From: Fistulifera solaris
Taxonomy: Eukaryota > Bacillariophyta > Bacillariophyceae > Naviculales > Stauroneidaceae
Direction of reading: 5' to 3'
DNA: 64,000 nucleotides
Assembly: GCA_030295235.1 (NCBI GenBank)
Contig: AP026142.1
Location: 558,001 to 622,000 of the forward strand
Made by a program: the position numbers and the translations under genes. The notes beneath the pieces were generated by a model. It did no database searches. It worked only from the letters and a program-made list of their open reading frames with translations, and was not told the origin of the DNA. Shown here piece by piece: positions 21,579 to 32,823 of this stretch (its first letter is position 1; every line of letters begins with the position of its first letter).

Positions 21579-22269
21579 GGCTTCTCGCTTTCTTTTGGAT
21601 TCGTTTCCATTCGATAATCATTTACGTCCTATTTTTTGAACAGCTTTCTAGCTTCAGCTAAACAAAATGCCTGAAGACCAAGAAAGATCTTGTTCTCGTA
21701 GGTTTTTGTGATGGTATCTGTCTTGTGTCTTTTCGTTGTCGCCAGATTCGGTTGTGCGAGAAGAAAGAATTCAAAGGAGGAAAAGGTGCGGCGTTTCGGA
21801 ACGCGATCGAATATCGAAATGTAGGAGGAAGTTAAAAGGCTCTCAAAGTGTATCAGGAGCGGTACAAGTACCGGTACTCGTGTTCGGTAGCCATCCTACT
21901 GTTTTGCATCGATCTTTCAAGAATTCCATATACTAATATTTTTTATTCCTAATTTCCTAACGTCAGAATGTAATCTTGACATTCGACTCACAATTCTCCA
22001 TTTTTCAAGAAGGTTTTTGGTGGTGCCGGAGTATTTTTCGATCGCTGAAACGTCAAGAAGTCATAGCAGCTAGGTATCCGTGATTCAAACCCCACCGGTC
22101 ACAAAGTAGAACGTCACAGCGGATTGTGCATGGCACATGATCATTGATGAATGAAAAGCATAAATGGAACTGGATTTCAAGATACACACGTATCGGACAA
22201 GCCCAAAGATTTATTCAAATGATTCTACAGTAGTTGTCCGCATCGAATCTCTAGACCAAACATGTGTGT
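21579..22269. other. Intergenic region
   Basis: No gene seen. It contains a GGTACC-type cluster near 21863-21885 (gtacaagtaccggtactcg) and the 3' flank of the fumarase gene. Confidence 0.5.
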
Positions 22270-23976
22270 CTATCCCAACCACTCTTGGAAGAAGTCCTCC
22301 CCCTTATCATCAACCACAATGAACGCAGGGAAGTTCTCAACGTCAATCTTCCATACAGCCTCCATTCCATCCTCTTCATTGTCGAGCACTTCCACTTTTT
22401 TGATACAATTCTTAGCCAAGATTGCCGCCGGGCCTCCAATCGATCCTAAATAAAACCCTCCATACTTCTTACACGCATGGGTAACAGCCTTGGATCTATT
22501 ACCTTTCGCCAGTGTAATGAAGGAGCCTCCTGCTTCCATAAAGCGATCTACGTAGGCATCCATACGGCCCGCAGTGGTGGGGCCAAAACTACCGCTCGCA
22601 TAGCCCTCGGGTGTCTTGGCAGGACCGGCATAGTATATGATGTGATTCTTGGCGTAATCGGGAAGTCCTTCTCCGCTCTCAATACGTTGCAACAACTTGG
22701 CGTGAGCAATGTCACGGGCCACGACAATGGTGCCGGTCAATGACAATCGCGTCCGAATAGGGTACTGCGATAGCTTTTGTCGAAGCTCTGTCATGCTGAG
22801 TTCATTCATATTGATGCGAACGACATCGTCCGAAAGATGCTTGTCCGTCACGTCGGGTAAGTACTTTGCAACATCCCGCTCTAGGCGCTCGATGAAAACC
22901 CCATCCTTGTTGATTTTCCCTAGCACTTGTCGATCGGCCGAACAACTCACACCAATACCCACGGGACAGGACGCACCATGACGCGGCAAGCGAATCACTC
23001 GAACGTCGTGGCAGAAATACTTGCCGCCAAATTGTGCTCCAATCCCCAAATTTCGAGTCATATCCAGAATATATTGCTCCCATTTGGTGTCACGAAAGGC
23101 TCGTCCTGTGGCATCACCCGATGTGGGCAAGTCGTCGAAATACTTTGTGCTGGCCAACTTGACTGTCTTTAGCGTCAATTCAGCACTTAAGCCGCCAATC
23201 ACAATCGCAAGATGATAGGGAGGGCACGCGCTCGTTCCGATTGTCTTAATCTTTTCCTGAAGAAACGTCTCCAGACTCCCGGAATTCAACAAAGCTTTAG
23301 TTTGTTGATGTAAGAACGTCTTGTTCGCGGATCCACCTCCCTTGGCAATGAATTGAAATTTGTACTGCTCTCCTTTATCGGCAAACAAGTCAATCTGCGC
23401 TGGCATATTGTTCCCTGTATTCTTCTCGGAGAACATATCCAATGGTGCAACTTGACTGTAGCGCAAATTCAATTCTTGATACGCATCAAACGCTCCAGCC
23501 GCCAAATAGGCCTCGTCATCGCCATCGGTCAAGACACGATGTCCCTTCTTTCCCATCACGATGGCCGTCCCTGTATCTTGACAACCCGGTAAAATCCGTC
23601 CCGCCGCAATATTCGCATTTTTGAGCAACTCTAACGCCACAAAGTGATCATTGTCGGAAGCCTCCGGATCATCTAAAATGTTGCGCAATTGCTGCAAATG
23701 CGCCGGTCGCAACAAATGGGCAATGTCCCCGAACGCGGTGCGTGACAATTTCGTGAGCGCACTACCGTCGACTCGCAGCAATTGCTCGCCTGAGGGCAAC
23801 GTCACAGTTTCAATGCCCGCTTCTTGTGCCGATAGAATCATGTCAAAAGGAACATCCTTCGATTGATGTATGTTGGCTTGAAAGAGGGGTGAATGCTGAT
23901 AGGACAAGGTCGAAAATAGTCGAAGCGTGCAAGTGCGCTGCGAGAATGGTGCTCGGCGAAGGAACATCATTGTCAT
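22270..23976 (-). CDS. FH: Class I fumarate hydratase (4Fe-4S), mitochondrial
   Basis: Interconverts fumarate and malate in the TCA cycle with a [4Fe-4S] cluster. The iron-sulfur ligands are visible: Cys in [10 protein letters not shown] (about residue 132), Cys in TSACPPYH (about 250), and Cys in [13 protein letters not shown] (about 345), at the spacing of two-domain class I fumarases. Other family blocks are [49 protein letters not shown] and [15 protein letters not shown]. The N-terminus ([25 protein letters not shown]) is a basic, Ser-rich mitochondrial presequence. The first true ATG is 23974-23976; the frame opens further up on a TTG. The single uninterrupted exon of about 570 residues is full length. 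Confidence 0.96.
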   Translation of the reverse strand: MTMMFLRRAPFSQRTCTLRLFSTLSYQHSPLFQANIHQSKDVPFDMILSAQEAGIETVTLPSGEQLLRVDGSALTKLSRTAFGDIAHLLRPAHLQQLRNILDDPEASDNDHFVALELLKNANIAAGRILPGCQDTGTAIVMGKKGHRVLTDGDDEAYLAAGAFDAYQELNLRYSQVAPLDMFSEKNTGNNMPAQIDLFADKGEQYKFQFIAKGGGSANKTFLHQQTKALLNSGSLETFLQEKIKTIGTSACPPYHLAIVIGGLSAELTLKTVKLASTKYFDDLPTSGDATGRAFRDTKWEQYILDMTRNLGIGAQFGGKYFCHDVRVIRLPRHGASCPVGIGVSCSADRQVLGKINKDGVFIERLERDVAKYLPDVTDKHLSDDVVRINMNELSMTELRQKLSQYPIRTRLSLTGTIVVARDIAHAKLLQRIESGEGLPDYAKNHIIYYAGPAKTPEGYASGSFGPTTAGRMDAYVDRFMEAGGSFITLAKGNRSKAVTHACKKYGGFYLGSIGGPAAILAKNCIKKVEVLDNEEDGMEAVWKIDVENFPAFIVVDDKGEDFFQEWLG

Positions 23977-24335
23977 AATTAAATTAGTGATGGTAAAAGT
24001 TGTTGAAGAACTATCATAAAGGTTCACCAAATGAAGCTTCAAACAAAATGAAGAAAAATAATCTTCTCCTTCCGTGTGTTTGGTTTGTTTGAGATGCCGA
24101 GTGAAAGTACTTTGTATGGAAGGCTTTTGCCATCAGTGCAGACTACACAAATTTGTATAGGACAAAGGTGACGACCTTCGTCATAGTCCACTGAGGTTAA
24201 CGTTCATTGCTTTTACACAATTTCAGGAATTATAACCTTACCGTAGTATTTTATTTTATCTTGGCTTCCATCTCGCATTGATTGGCAATGAGAGAGCGAA
24301 TGAACAGAAAAGTGTATCTATTTACAGAAAAGAAG

Positions 24336-26108
24336 TTATTCCGATGTATCTGATTCCATTTCCATGCACAACGCCTTTGCCAGCAGTGCTTGTTCTTCCG
24401 CAAACTCCTCCGCCGACTGGCTAGATGGGTCCAAGAATTGCAAATCATCGCTATGGAAGATACGGCTCACAAAATAGCTTCGAATGGGGACCAAAAGTAT
24501 CAAGAGGGCGGGATAAATATATCCTACAAAACAGCGTTAGCTCCAAAAAATTGGCACACCAACTGCATTTTTTCTCTCTTTGTAACGTACCAATACTAGC
24601 AAATTGTGCAGTAGCGAATACGGCAAAAGCAAGAACAAATTGAATCACTGTATAAATCATGATATCCCCCCAAGCAACATTGCGTACAAGCGCGGTGGCG
24701 GGGCGCTTGGTTGGTCGCATAAGCGCCAAATGGAGGCGCTCCCATATTTCATTGCCATGAAAAGCGCACATGCCCAAGTAAAGGAACAAGCCAAATAGAC
24801 AGCCTCTTGGAATCCAGCTCACGACTTCGAGCGACACCAAGGAAACAAACATTAACAGTGCTTGGCCTAGACCAGACCATCGCTGTTCTTCGCAATGAAT
24901 CACGACTTCCCGTTCGACGCCGTGGTCATCGACAAAAAAAACGACGAGTGCAGAGAGCACGAGCATGAAGAGGTGAGGTTGGAATGAGGCCGCTTCCTGG
25001 CGGGACACCCAAGATAGCACAAGGAATGAATGTAAGACCGAGAACGAAAAAGTCCCAATGATAGGAAGGAGGTTTTTTCATGTTGAAACTCGAGTTTTTG
25101 TGTCATGATTGAACTCACGTTGTGATCAATCATGAATAGCAAAAAAAGCATGAGACCGGGTACAAATGCTGCAGCAACCCCCCTACCGTCAATACCATCC
25201 AGTGGATTCACGACCCATTTCCGGTCTGCAGTGGGCTGCCAATCCCATGGAGCTGTGACGTTGACACGCTGAATGCCAACCTGATCTTCATCCGAAAGAT
25301 CCACGCCCGGAAGGTAACTAAAGGCGGTTCCCATAGCCACCGCAACGACAGTATTGTAGCTAGTGAGAAATACTCGTATTCCACGAGTGAAGACGGGCCA
25401 TGTTTCTGCAAAGTGCAACGTCCAAGCAATCCACATGGTGATGAGACCAATGAAGAGAGACGCATAGTGCTGACTTCTTTCTTCTTGAACTCCACCTTGT
25501 GTGAACGAAATGGGCTCGACTAATTCTTTCACTGAGGTATACACAAAGGTCAAGCCGATAAAGAGTTCAAATATTTGTGTGGTGAAAGGTGTGATGATCC
25601 ATACCAACGATACCAATCCCACCAGTGCGCTCATCATGTGCAGGAGACCAGCCCAAATACACGTCCAGGAGAAAAACGCAAAGTATTCGGCATTGTATTG
25701 TTCAGTAAGTTTATACGAAGTCCCCAACAAGATGGCAACCGGGCCAGTCACGCCCGTAATCACGATGGGTTGCCCCGCAAAAATCGCGTAAATAACTCCC
25801 AACATTCCCTTACTCAGCAATACCTCCACCACTGCCAGCTTTCCTTCGGTTTCACTCGTCATTAGTTCGGCAAAGATAAGTGCAGGGACAAGCTGAATCA
25901 CGAAAGTGTAAATGGCAGCATTGAATACGGTGAAGAAACGCTTGGGAGCGCCCCAGTCATCGGCATAAAGAGGCATCCGTGCTGATAGATCCTCTTTCAT
26001 ACCTTTGAGGAATTGAAACGATCTAGGCGCTTCATCAGGCCCGCCTAGAAATGGCTGCTGACCTGCTACTTCTTCTGCATCCATTGCCGGCGAGTTTCCT
26101 TCCTCCAT
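24336..26108 (-). CDS. SLC4-family bicarbonate/anion transporter
   Basis: Moves HCO3- (or borate) across a membrane; diatom SLC4 proteins supply inorganic carbon. Family blocks seen: PLYADDWGAPKRFFTVFNAAIYTF, QLVPALIFAE, GQPIVITGVTGPVAILLG (the substrate-site TM3 motif), VEPISF, FVPGLMLFLLFMIDHNVSS (TM8-like) and SWIPRGCLFGLFLYLGMCAF. About ten or more hydrophobic segments are present. A 67 bp intron (24524-24590) precedes a final exon 24336-24523 that encodes YPALLILLVPIRSYFVSR and an acidic tail. Two single-base frame changes lie at the A3 at 25086-25088 and the A8 at 24934-24941 (plus strand), between conserved blocks. Start chosen at 26108 (MEEGN). Whether it is plasma-membrane or plastidic is not visible. 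Confidence 0.92.
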
Positions 26109-26628
26109 GACGTTCTTTTGTCGTATTTGGGTTGAAGGTCTTGAAAGTTCAATACACGTTAGAGAAAGAAATAAACCAAAAGGACTATGATTCATGAAAA
26201 AAGAAAGACGGATCTTTCTTTGATCGAATCGCGTGTCGTGTTTCGTGATGGTCGCATGTCCGTACATTGTCTAATTGGAAAATAAGCTGGTTTGCGTCAG
26301 GTTTGCGTTCCTGCTTGCAGAAGCTCTCCTATTTTCACTCGTGCCTCGTGCCTGCTACGCGGGCCGGCCTGACCCACCGGCGCGTTTTTGTTTTGTTTGG
26401 AGAGAGTGTTCACTTTTCTACTCTACCTTTCGCGAAAGTGGATGGTTTACATGCTCCAGCTCTCCAGCTGATTGATTGCACCATTTTGGTACTGGTACCA
26501 TTACTTACGGTTATCAAACTGCACAAACATAGATTAAGATCTAGAAAACGGCGTCGATATGCCTTGTATATGTAAATGATTCAGAAAGACCAACAGAGCC
26601 AGGCCATGTTTATTTTGTTTCACCGTCT

Positions 26629-27315
26629 CTAGGACGACCTCCGTGAACCACCCAGTACGAACCCCGTCACCGCAGCAACAGTAGCAACGGCCGTAATCGA
26701 TGCTACTGTGGTAACTGTAGCAGAACTGATGAGCGACGACTTGACAGGTACAACAGGTAGTGATTCCACGCCTCCCATGCCTTCCGCAATTTGATTCTTC
26801 TTCTTTTTCTTCCTCTTCTTCCTCTTTGTGCTACTTTCATTGTCTTCGTCATTCTCACTGGCAGACGATATGGGCGCCGCGGCGGCCGCTTGTCGCAGTT
26901 TTTCTCCCAAAGCATCGTACTGTCGTTGCCGTCCTTTCGTATGCGCATCTTTCCCTCCTTCCAGCACTGAGCGTAATTGTCGTTCTACTTCTTTATTATC
27001 ACCTTGTGCGTGAAACACTTGTTGAAAATACGCACCCATGTGACGATTCTTTTCGGCAATGCCCGAGTCGTCCATTTGCGCTTGATACCGGGCACGAATT
27101 TCGGCTTCCAAATCGTCTTCGGATTTTCCGAAATGACTCGCGTAGCCCATAGAGAGTCCCACGGGTATCATTAATACGGTAAAAAGAGCAATGTGAACGG
27201 GAATTTGAAATCGTGGTGTGGATGGTTTTTTCGGTGGGGCGGTGGAAAGAAATCGATGTGGCAAAGCAGCAGTGCGTCGCAGCATGTGACGGGAAAGTAA
27301 GATTGAGCGATCCAT
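26629..27315 (-). CDS. Single-span, probably mitochondrial hypothetical protein
   Basis: MDRSILLSRHMLRRTAALPHRFLSTAPPKKP is Arg/Ser-rich and looks like a mitochondrial presequence. One TM segment (HIALFTVLMIPVGLSMGYA) follows, then a charged helical region (DDLEAEIRARYQAQMDD) and a strongly basic low-complexity stretch (KRKKRKKKKKNQ). The C-terminal hydrophobic run (VASITAVATVAAVTGFVLGG) resembles a glycine/alanine tail anchor. The frame is intact with no intron. An in-frame ATG at 27384 is upstream, but MDRSI gives the better targeting signal. Function not recognised; an inner-membrane scaffold is conceivable but unsupported. Confidence 0.65.
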   Translation of the reverse strand: MDRSILLSRHMLRRTAALPHRFLSTAPPKKPSTPRFQIPVHIALFTVLMIPVGLSMGYASHFGKSEDDLEAEIRARYQAQMDDSGIAEKNRHMGAYFQQVFHAQGDNKEVERQLRSVLEGGKDAHTKGRQRQYDALGEKLRQAAAAAPISSASENDEDNESSTKRKKRKKKKKNQIAEGMGGVESLPVVPVKSSLISSATVTTVASITAVATVAAVTGFVLGGSRRSS

Positions 27316-27380
27316 TTCCCTAATTGATTTAGTGAGTAGGTGTAGCAAGAAGGTAGAAGGAAAAGGCACCGAATGGTTAT

Positions 27381-27770
27381 TCAATAAAATCCCGTCTCAC
27401 GAACCATCGCATCAATAACAATGTCGTCAAAGTCGTCGCATCGCAGCGTCAGCCCGGTGGAAAAAGGCAAGCTATAGGGATCAGGGTACATTCCCGTTCC
27501 AGGACTGGAGGAGTCGTCAGTCCGAGTCGATGTCCCGCCTACATTATTTCGTGCTGTGTAGTAAAGAATAGCGTTCACGATTTTTCTATTGCATTGCAAA
27601 GATTTCATTCTATTCTGTTGCTTTAACCTGCTACTTTTGTGCCATCGTTCTCGATTGTAATTTGAAGGTAGCGAAGAACTACCCGGTATTTGTTGTGATT
27701 GCGGCCGCAACGAGTCTTTTTCAAAAGTTGTTACGTTGAAGAGTCGAGAGACCCTTTCGATCGATACCAT
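27381..27770 (-). CDS. Hypothetical protein, weak support
   Basis: About 130 residues from MVSIERVSRLFN. It is Ser/Asn/Arg-rich with a central basic region and an acidic C-terminus (CDDFDDIVIDAMVRETGFY). No domain recognised. It sits head-to-head with the thioredoxin-fold-like gene starting at 27828 and just upstream of the mitochondrial protein gene, leaving about 60 bases for that promoter. It is either a real small gene or a chance frame. Confidence 0.35.
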   Translation of the reverse strand: MVSIERVSRLFNVTTFEKDSLRPQSQQIPGSSSLPSNYNRERWHKSSRLKQQNRMKSLQCNRKIVNAILYYTARNNVGGTSTRTDDSSSPGTGMYPDPYSLPFSTGLTLRCDDFDDIVIDAMVRETGFY

Positions 27771-27827
27771 TGCTAATCTTAACCGGCAATAGTTATCTGG
27801 AGGTCTTATACAACAACAAGAAGGAGA

Positions 27828-28406
27828 ATGTCTCAACAGAAAACTCGACTTTTCATAATATTACTGCCAGTGATTTCTCAGCAGTTCAGTCATGCCACGC
27901 CGTTTCGTCAACATCCGGCCGTCTACACATGGAACGATGAATCCTTTCGACGCTCGACGTCACGAGGCAATTGGTTGATTTTATTCCACGATTCTGTGGA
28001 TCAAATCATCGTTCAGGATATTCCCGACAGTCCCAGTGATATCCATTTGGCGGCGATGGAGATCCGAAAAGCTCCACAGACGATGCGTCGTTTCAAAGTA
28101 CATCGTATCCCATCTTTTCTCTGTTTGCGAGACGGAACCCATTATTATCACTATTCGACGAAACCACCGTATACGTGGTCCGCCGTCTATGAATATTGCT
28201 CCAATCCTCCAGAGCAAGATGCTCGCGTCTTTCCTCCGCCGTTGTCGTTGTGGAAAGAGATGCGGATGCTCGTCCAACAAAACGCCTATTTGCAAATTGC
28301 AATACTACTTATGGTAATTGTTTTGGGAATTTTCGTGGCTTCCATTTGCCGTCACTTCTTCACCTATTCTTCTTCAACGGAGGAATCGAAACTGAAGAAA
28401 CAATAA
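27828..28406 (+). CDS. Thioredoxin-fold-like type I membrane protein, ER-retained
   Basis: A 192-residue protein. The signal peptide (LFIILLPVISQQFSHA) precedes a small lumenal domain with thioredoxin-like text: GNWLILFHDSVDQ at the usual strand, no CxxC at the active site, then RFKVHRIPSFLCLRDGTHYYHY where the cis-Pro strand (IPSF) sits. A TM segment (IAILLMVIVLGIFVASI) follows. The cytosolic end, KLKKQ, fits a K-x-K-x-x COPI retrieval signal. It is likely a redox-inactive, TMX-like ER protein; the fold call is moderate. The frame is intact. Confidence 0.68.
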   Translation: MSQQKTRLFIILLPVISQQFSHATPFRQHPAVYTWNDESFRRSTSRGNWLILFHDSVDQIIVQDIPDSPSDIHLAAMEIRKAPQTMRRFKVHRIPSFLCLRDGTHYYHYSTKPPYTWSAVYEYCSNPPEQDARVFPPPLSLWKEMRMLVQQNAYLQIAILLMVIVLGIFVASICRHFFTYSSSTEESKLKKQ

Positions 28407-28481
28407 AAGAAGGTAGAATGAACTGTATTATAGTCAAATGTGCGTTGTAGTATATGTGTGGTATTTTTCTTGGCCCTTTTC

Positions 28482-29435
28482 CTAGAACGCTTTTCGCTTC
28501 ACGGGAAGCGATCGAGGCGGCGGACTCGCTTCGACGGCCATGGCCTGTGCCACACGCCTCAAAACGGAACCTTGACTGGACCAGGCGATACACAAACACG
28601 CGTGCAGAATCGCGTTGATTTGTCCTACTTGCAATCCGGTCGAAATCAGTAGAGGATACAGCGGCAGCAAAGGGGCATTGAGAATCCAAGCAAACGCACC
28701 CCGGCAACGGTAGTTCGTCGACAGTGGCAGCAGCGGTAAACCTTTCCAGATCAATGCCATGACGTAAAAAGTCGACGGAAATTGCGTAATACCGGCGACG
28801 AAGGTGTCACAAGCCGGTCGTTGATAACTCCATCCACCCAATGCGACAATCAAAGTCGTCACGATGGCAAAGGCTATCCAAAATACTTCAGGGATCACGG
28901 GAATAGTGGCGCATCGATTCTGTTGATCCAATTTGGCCCATACGGTCCCTATACTCCCCATCCAACCCGAGGCCGCGGTGACGGTTCCGACACAGATGGT
29001 CCATAAAAGTCGAAACAGCAACGTGTTGCGTGATTCGACCGTAGTAAAGTAATGATGTGCCAGGCCACCAGCAGTTACGGAAACCAAATACGTCAACAAA
29101 AGTCCCCGACTGCGAAAGATGTGTTGCTGCAAGAGCTTCTGTCGGAAGTGGATATCGAGTCGCGGGTCGCTTTTCGTCATTTGATGATTATTCGATGAAA
29201 CACCCACGCTAAGAACCCAAGCACCCATCACGCCAGCTAGCATATAATCGGTAATGTACGTTAACGGGGTATTGTCAAAGAGAGAGTCTGGTTGGTATTG
29301 ATACGACGCTCGCTGATAAATGATGGGAGAAACGTCTCCCAAAGTCGGGTCGGACCAAAATGGAAAATACGTAGAGAAGACGGCCACCGCTGACGCTGTT
29401 ACAATCCCATTGACTGCCCATAATGCAGATGACAT
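28482..29435 (-). CDS. Polytopic membrane protein, unknown family
   Basis: About 317 residues from MSSALWAVNG with eight or nine hydrophobic segments, including YMLAGVMGAWVLSVGV, LLLTYLVSVTAGGLAHHYF, LLWTICVGTVTAASGWMGSIG, WIAFAIVTTLIVALGGW and AWILNAPLLPLYPLLI. GGLAHHYFT and a repeated pattern of one HH in a TM recall small membrane enzymes or DUF proteins of the ceramidase/TMEM86 type, but I cannot assign it. The C-terminus is a basic tail (LPVKRKAF). The long frame extends 69 codons upstream, but that region is not protein-like and holds the gene's 5' leader. Frame intact. Confidence 0.68.
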   Translation of the reverse strand: MSSALWAVNGIVTASAVAVFSTYFPFWSDPTLGDVSPIIYQRASYQYQPDSLFDNTPLTYITDYMLAGVMGAWVLSVGVSSNNHQMTKSDPRLDIHFRQKLLQQHIFRSRGLLLTYLVSVTAGGLAHHYFTTVESRNTLLFRLLWTICVGTVTAASGWMGSIGTVWAKLDQQNRCATIPVIPEVFWIAFAIVTTLIVALGGWSYQRPACDTFVAGITQFPSTFYVMALIWKGLPLLPLSTNYRCRGAFAWILNAPLLPLYPLLISTGLQVGQINAILHACLCIAWSSQGSVLRRVAQAMAVEASPPPRSLPVKRKAF

Positions 29436-30056
29436 GACAGAAGTTGTGTCGTTGGTAGTTGTTGGCAATATTATGATCAGAATGACAAAGCCACCAGACT
29501 TATTTTTTCCTTCGGTATTCGACGGACACGTAAAACTAAATAATGCAGTGGACAGTGGACGCGCTCGCGCAAAGAGCGATGCAAGAAAAGGCGAACTTTC
29601 GACGAATGCCGCTTCACGGTGATCCGCGTTGCCGATCCACAAAACACTGCTATAGTAATTTGGAAACTATCATGAAAAAGAAGACGACACGACGTTCCAC
29701 CAGACAACGTGTCACGCATTGAATGATGACGTGACGACAAGCAGCGCCAGCGGCGCATCGTAACGGTACGCTACCAGTACTGGTACATCACAGAGGTGTG
29801 GACCCATCAAATTCATAGAAGATGATTACTACGTACTTTTAGCTAAGGAGGCGCGACGTGCGATCTGACATCCGTCGAAGTAGCGTCAGTGGTTGTCTTG
29901 GAGTCTATATACATTAATAATGTCATGCAGGCTGTCTCGTCATTTGTTTTCATCATCGACCAAATGCGTTTCGAGATGATAACGGCCATGAAATGCGCTA
30001 CGCTCCCATTCATGATAAAAAGTGGTATTAAGAAATGGTCAAATCACAATAATCGA

Positions 30057-31252
30057 CTAATAGTAACTATACGGTTGTTGTTGTTGTTGTTGTTGTTGTT
30101 GCTGCGGAGGCGGCGGCGGAGCCGAAAATCCGTACCCTGGAGCGAAAGCATCTTGACCTGGCGGTTTTGGTGGCTGCGCAAACGAAGGAGCCGAACCGAA
30201 ACTCGCAAATGATTGCATACTGGGCGATGGAGGTTGATTGTAATTGTTAGTGTACGGATTGGGCGGAGGAGCTCCCGTTGGATAAGAGGCATACGGATTG
30301 GGCGCTGGCGCCGCTGCGGGAGGTTGATACAGAGCCATGGCGTTGCTCGTGTACGGAGCAAGAGGCGGTTGCTGGTACGTGGGTGCATAAGGATTTGCTG
30401 GAGGCGGTCCCGCAAACGAATATTGATTTGTCGGAACGCCGTAGCTTGGTGCGTTTGGTGGCTGCGGCGCCTGTTGCTGCATCATGGACGGGGAAGGTGC
30501 ATTCGAATCTTCAAAGTCGGAACCCAAAGAAAGCGAAGACATGAATCCCGGAAACGGTTGTTGAGCGTTGACGTATCCATTACCAACCACAGCAGGCGCG
30601 ACGGTGCGTGGAGCCGGATCATCAAAGCTAATTAACAAATCTTCTTCATGTTTCATTACCGGTTGCTGCTGTTGCGGACGATGATTCGAACTTTTCCGAT
30701 TCTGTTCGTATTCTTTGAGTGATTCTAATTTGGCTTGTGCTACCAAACGTCGTTCTTCCGCCGTCATCATATCACGATCGGGATCGTGATGTTGATGACT
30801 TCCACCACGAGTCGTCATCGCCGTAGTCCCCAACTGAAAGATCTGATTAAAAGAAAAATACGAAATTCCTCCCACTCGTAAATCGAACGGTCTGGAATCA
30901 GGAATATCTTTACTGACCGGCTGCGAAATGAAATGCACTTTCAAGGTCTGACGCAAGGCCGCATCGTGCAACGGAAAGGAATGTTGCCAGGCCCGATCCG
31001 ACGTCCATCCATTTTGACCCGACTCTGAGTAATGTACATCTTTCCCATCGAGTAATAGTTGTCGTTTTCCACTGGCAAGACTCCAAATAAAGACGACTTC
31101 GTGTTCACTGCCGCGACAGGCGGCACCGGTACTACCACTGGGAGCAGCAAGATTGGCAAAGCCAAATTTGAAACTGACCTTCTTTTCGAGAATCCCAATG
31201 TTTTGGCGGCGTTGGTTACGGCGTAATCAATTTGGTACGGAATGAATGTCAT
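30057..31252 (-). CDS. FAIM-like N-terminal domain with Pro/Gln-rich tail
   Basis: The first 170 residues form a beta-rich domain. MTFIPYQIDYAVTNAAK leads, after a one-base frame change near the C3 at 31194-31196, into VSFKFGFANLAAPSGSTG, EHEVVFIWSLASGKRQLLLDG, SDRAWQHSFPLHDAALRQTLKV and FDLRVGGISYFSF. The pattern 'SGKR-x-LLLDG' and 'FDLRV-G-SYF' resembles the FAIM (Fas apoptosis inhibitory molecule) fold; this is tentative. A short basic/acidic helix (MTAEERRLVAQAKLESLKEYEQNR) follows, then an acidic LISFDDP motif like clathrin/AP-binding boxes. The tail is Pro/Asn/Tyr-rich with repeated NPYAxY units and ends in poly-Gln encoded by a CAA run (30074-30103). A trafficking adaptor role would fit but is inference. 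Confidence 0.68.
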
Positions 31253-31762
31253 TATGATTCTTCTGAAAACGATTCTGGTAAGGAGTTGAGTGAATGTTGC
31301 AAGTCAACTGACTCTTAGATAAGTTACGATTACGGTCTCTCACAGCGCGACGTGAGGGAAATGCGCAATCTCGTTCTAGGTGTTGATGGTTGCTTGATGG
31401 CGGAAGGATGTGTGAGAGACAAAGCATGCAGAGCCACAAATATCAATTGAATCAAGATCGAAAGATACAACGTCTATACACAGCGTTGCATTGCAAAGCG
31501 CGGCAGCGGTCGCGAGGAGCTCGGTGGAACATCGCACACAGCAGTACCGTTTTCTACACAAAGGGTTACACCTAAGCACGCGACGTGCAGGGTCCGAACC
31601 GTTTCCCGCGTCTTACCGGTAATGATCCTTGAGAGAAGATCTTGCTCGAATGTCGTCATCCGACGCCTCATTTATTTCTTGCATCTTTACTGTATGTGCT
31701 GTTCTTCTTGTTGATACAATCAGTTGCATTATTGCTTCTTTCGTCCATTACTTTTATTCACT

Positions 31763-32520
31763 ATGAAAATCTTATCAAATCAATCACTCTTGCCTAACCT
31801 ATTGACGGTCGTATGGCTCATCACGGGCCAAACACAAGCTTTTACCCCGCAATGGCAGCGTCCTCGTAGTACGACGACGATCATCCACCGAATGGCACCC
31901 AAAGAAGAAACCACGTGGGATCGGATCACGGGACCCAAATTGTTCAAAACTGTCACGAACTGGCAAGGCATTCATGCTTTTCCACTCGTACCGCTCCGCA
32001 TCTTGACGGGCTTACTCATGATCCATCACGGCAGTGAAGGCGGCACGCTGCCCGCCAATGTCGGGACGGCCGAATTTCAAGGCTTTGTTGATTTTGTCGT
32101 TAGACCCTATTTTGGATTCTTACCGGGACCAGTCGAAATATGGGCGGCCTTGCACGATTATATCGAATTCGGGGGTGGTATCTTGTTGGCGTTGGGGTGT
32201 TTGACGCGGCCGGCGGCTTTGTCTTTGTTAATTACGATGATGGGGGCCGTGTATTTTCATTTGTCGGCGACGGGGGCGCAAGGATTTCCGTTGGGTCATG
32301 TACCGAACTTTTCGTACGATTTCGAAGAACCGACCTTGTATGCGCTCATCTTTCTGTTGTTTTGGTTCAATGGAGCGGTACGTATTGTGCAGCGAGATGT
32401 GTATCAACTTGTCAATCCTCACACTTTCGTCTCTTTATTTTCCATCTTCAGGGTCCTCTATCCATTGATTCCATTGTGTATCAGCAAATTTCTCAAGAAG
32501 AAAATGTCAGTGAAAAATAA
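31763..32520 (+). CDS. DoxX family membrane protein, plastid-targeted
   Basis: Exon 31763-32377 and exon 32452-32520; the 74 bp intron joins FWFNGA to GPLSIDSIVYQQIS. This restores the family's typical GAGPLSID ending and excludes the readthrough that ends in a basic tail. The signal peptide with TQAFTP gives a plastid-type N-terminus. Four hydrophobic segments follow: FPLVPLRILTGLLMIHHGSEG, VEIWAALHDYIEFGGGILLALG, LTRPAALSLLITMMGAVYFHL, and LYALIFLLFWFNGA. DoxX proteins are quinone- or redox-associated small membrane proteins; the substrate in plastids is unknown. Full length at about 228 residues with an intact frame. Confidence 0.85.
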
Positions 32521-32823
32521 TAGTATAATCTCAAACGAGCTAGAATGATCGATACTCGGCGCAGAGAAGAATAATAATAATAATAATATAATCTATGCAA
32601 TCGCTAATGCATTATAATTATGAGTATTCACAGTATACACTGACAACTAGGTTCTGATTTTGGTTCATCCTAGAGAAAAACAAATTTCGCATATTCCAAT
32701 GGCTAAATAATTATGACACATCTGAGTGACTGACAATGACATCTAATAACAACAAAGATTGACTACTGGGTTCTCGTTTTTGTTTGTCCTAAAACCTTTC
32801 CAATTGGTTATCCATCACGGAAT

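Noticed and set aside
22070-22105. TpsiC-loop-like sequence (gattcaaaccccac)
   Set aside because: The loop resembles a tRNA T arm, but the flanking stems do not pair and no anticodon or D arm fits upstream on either strand.
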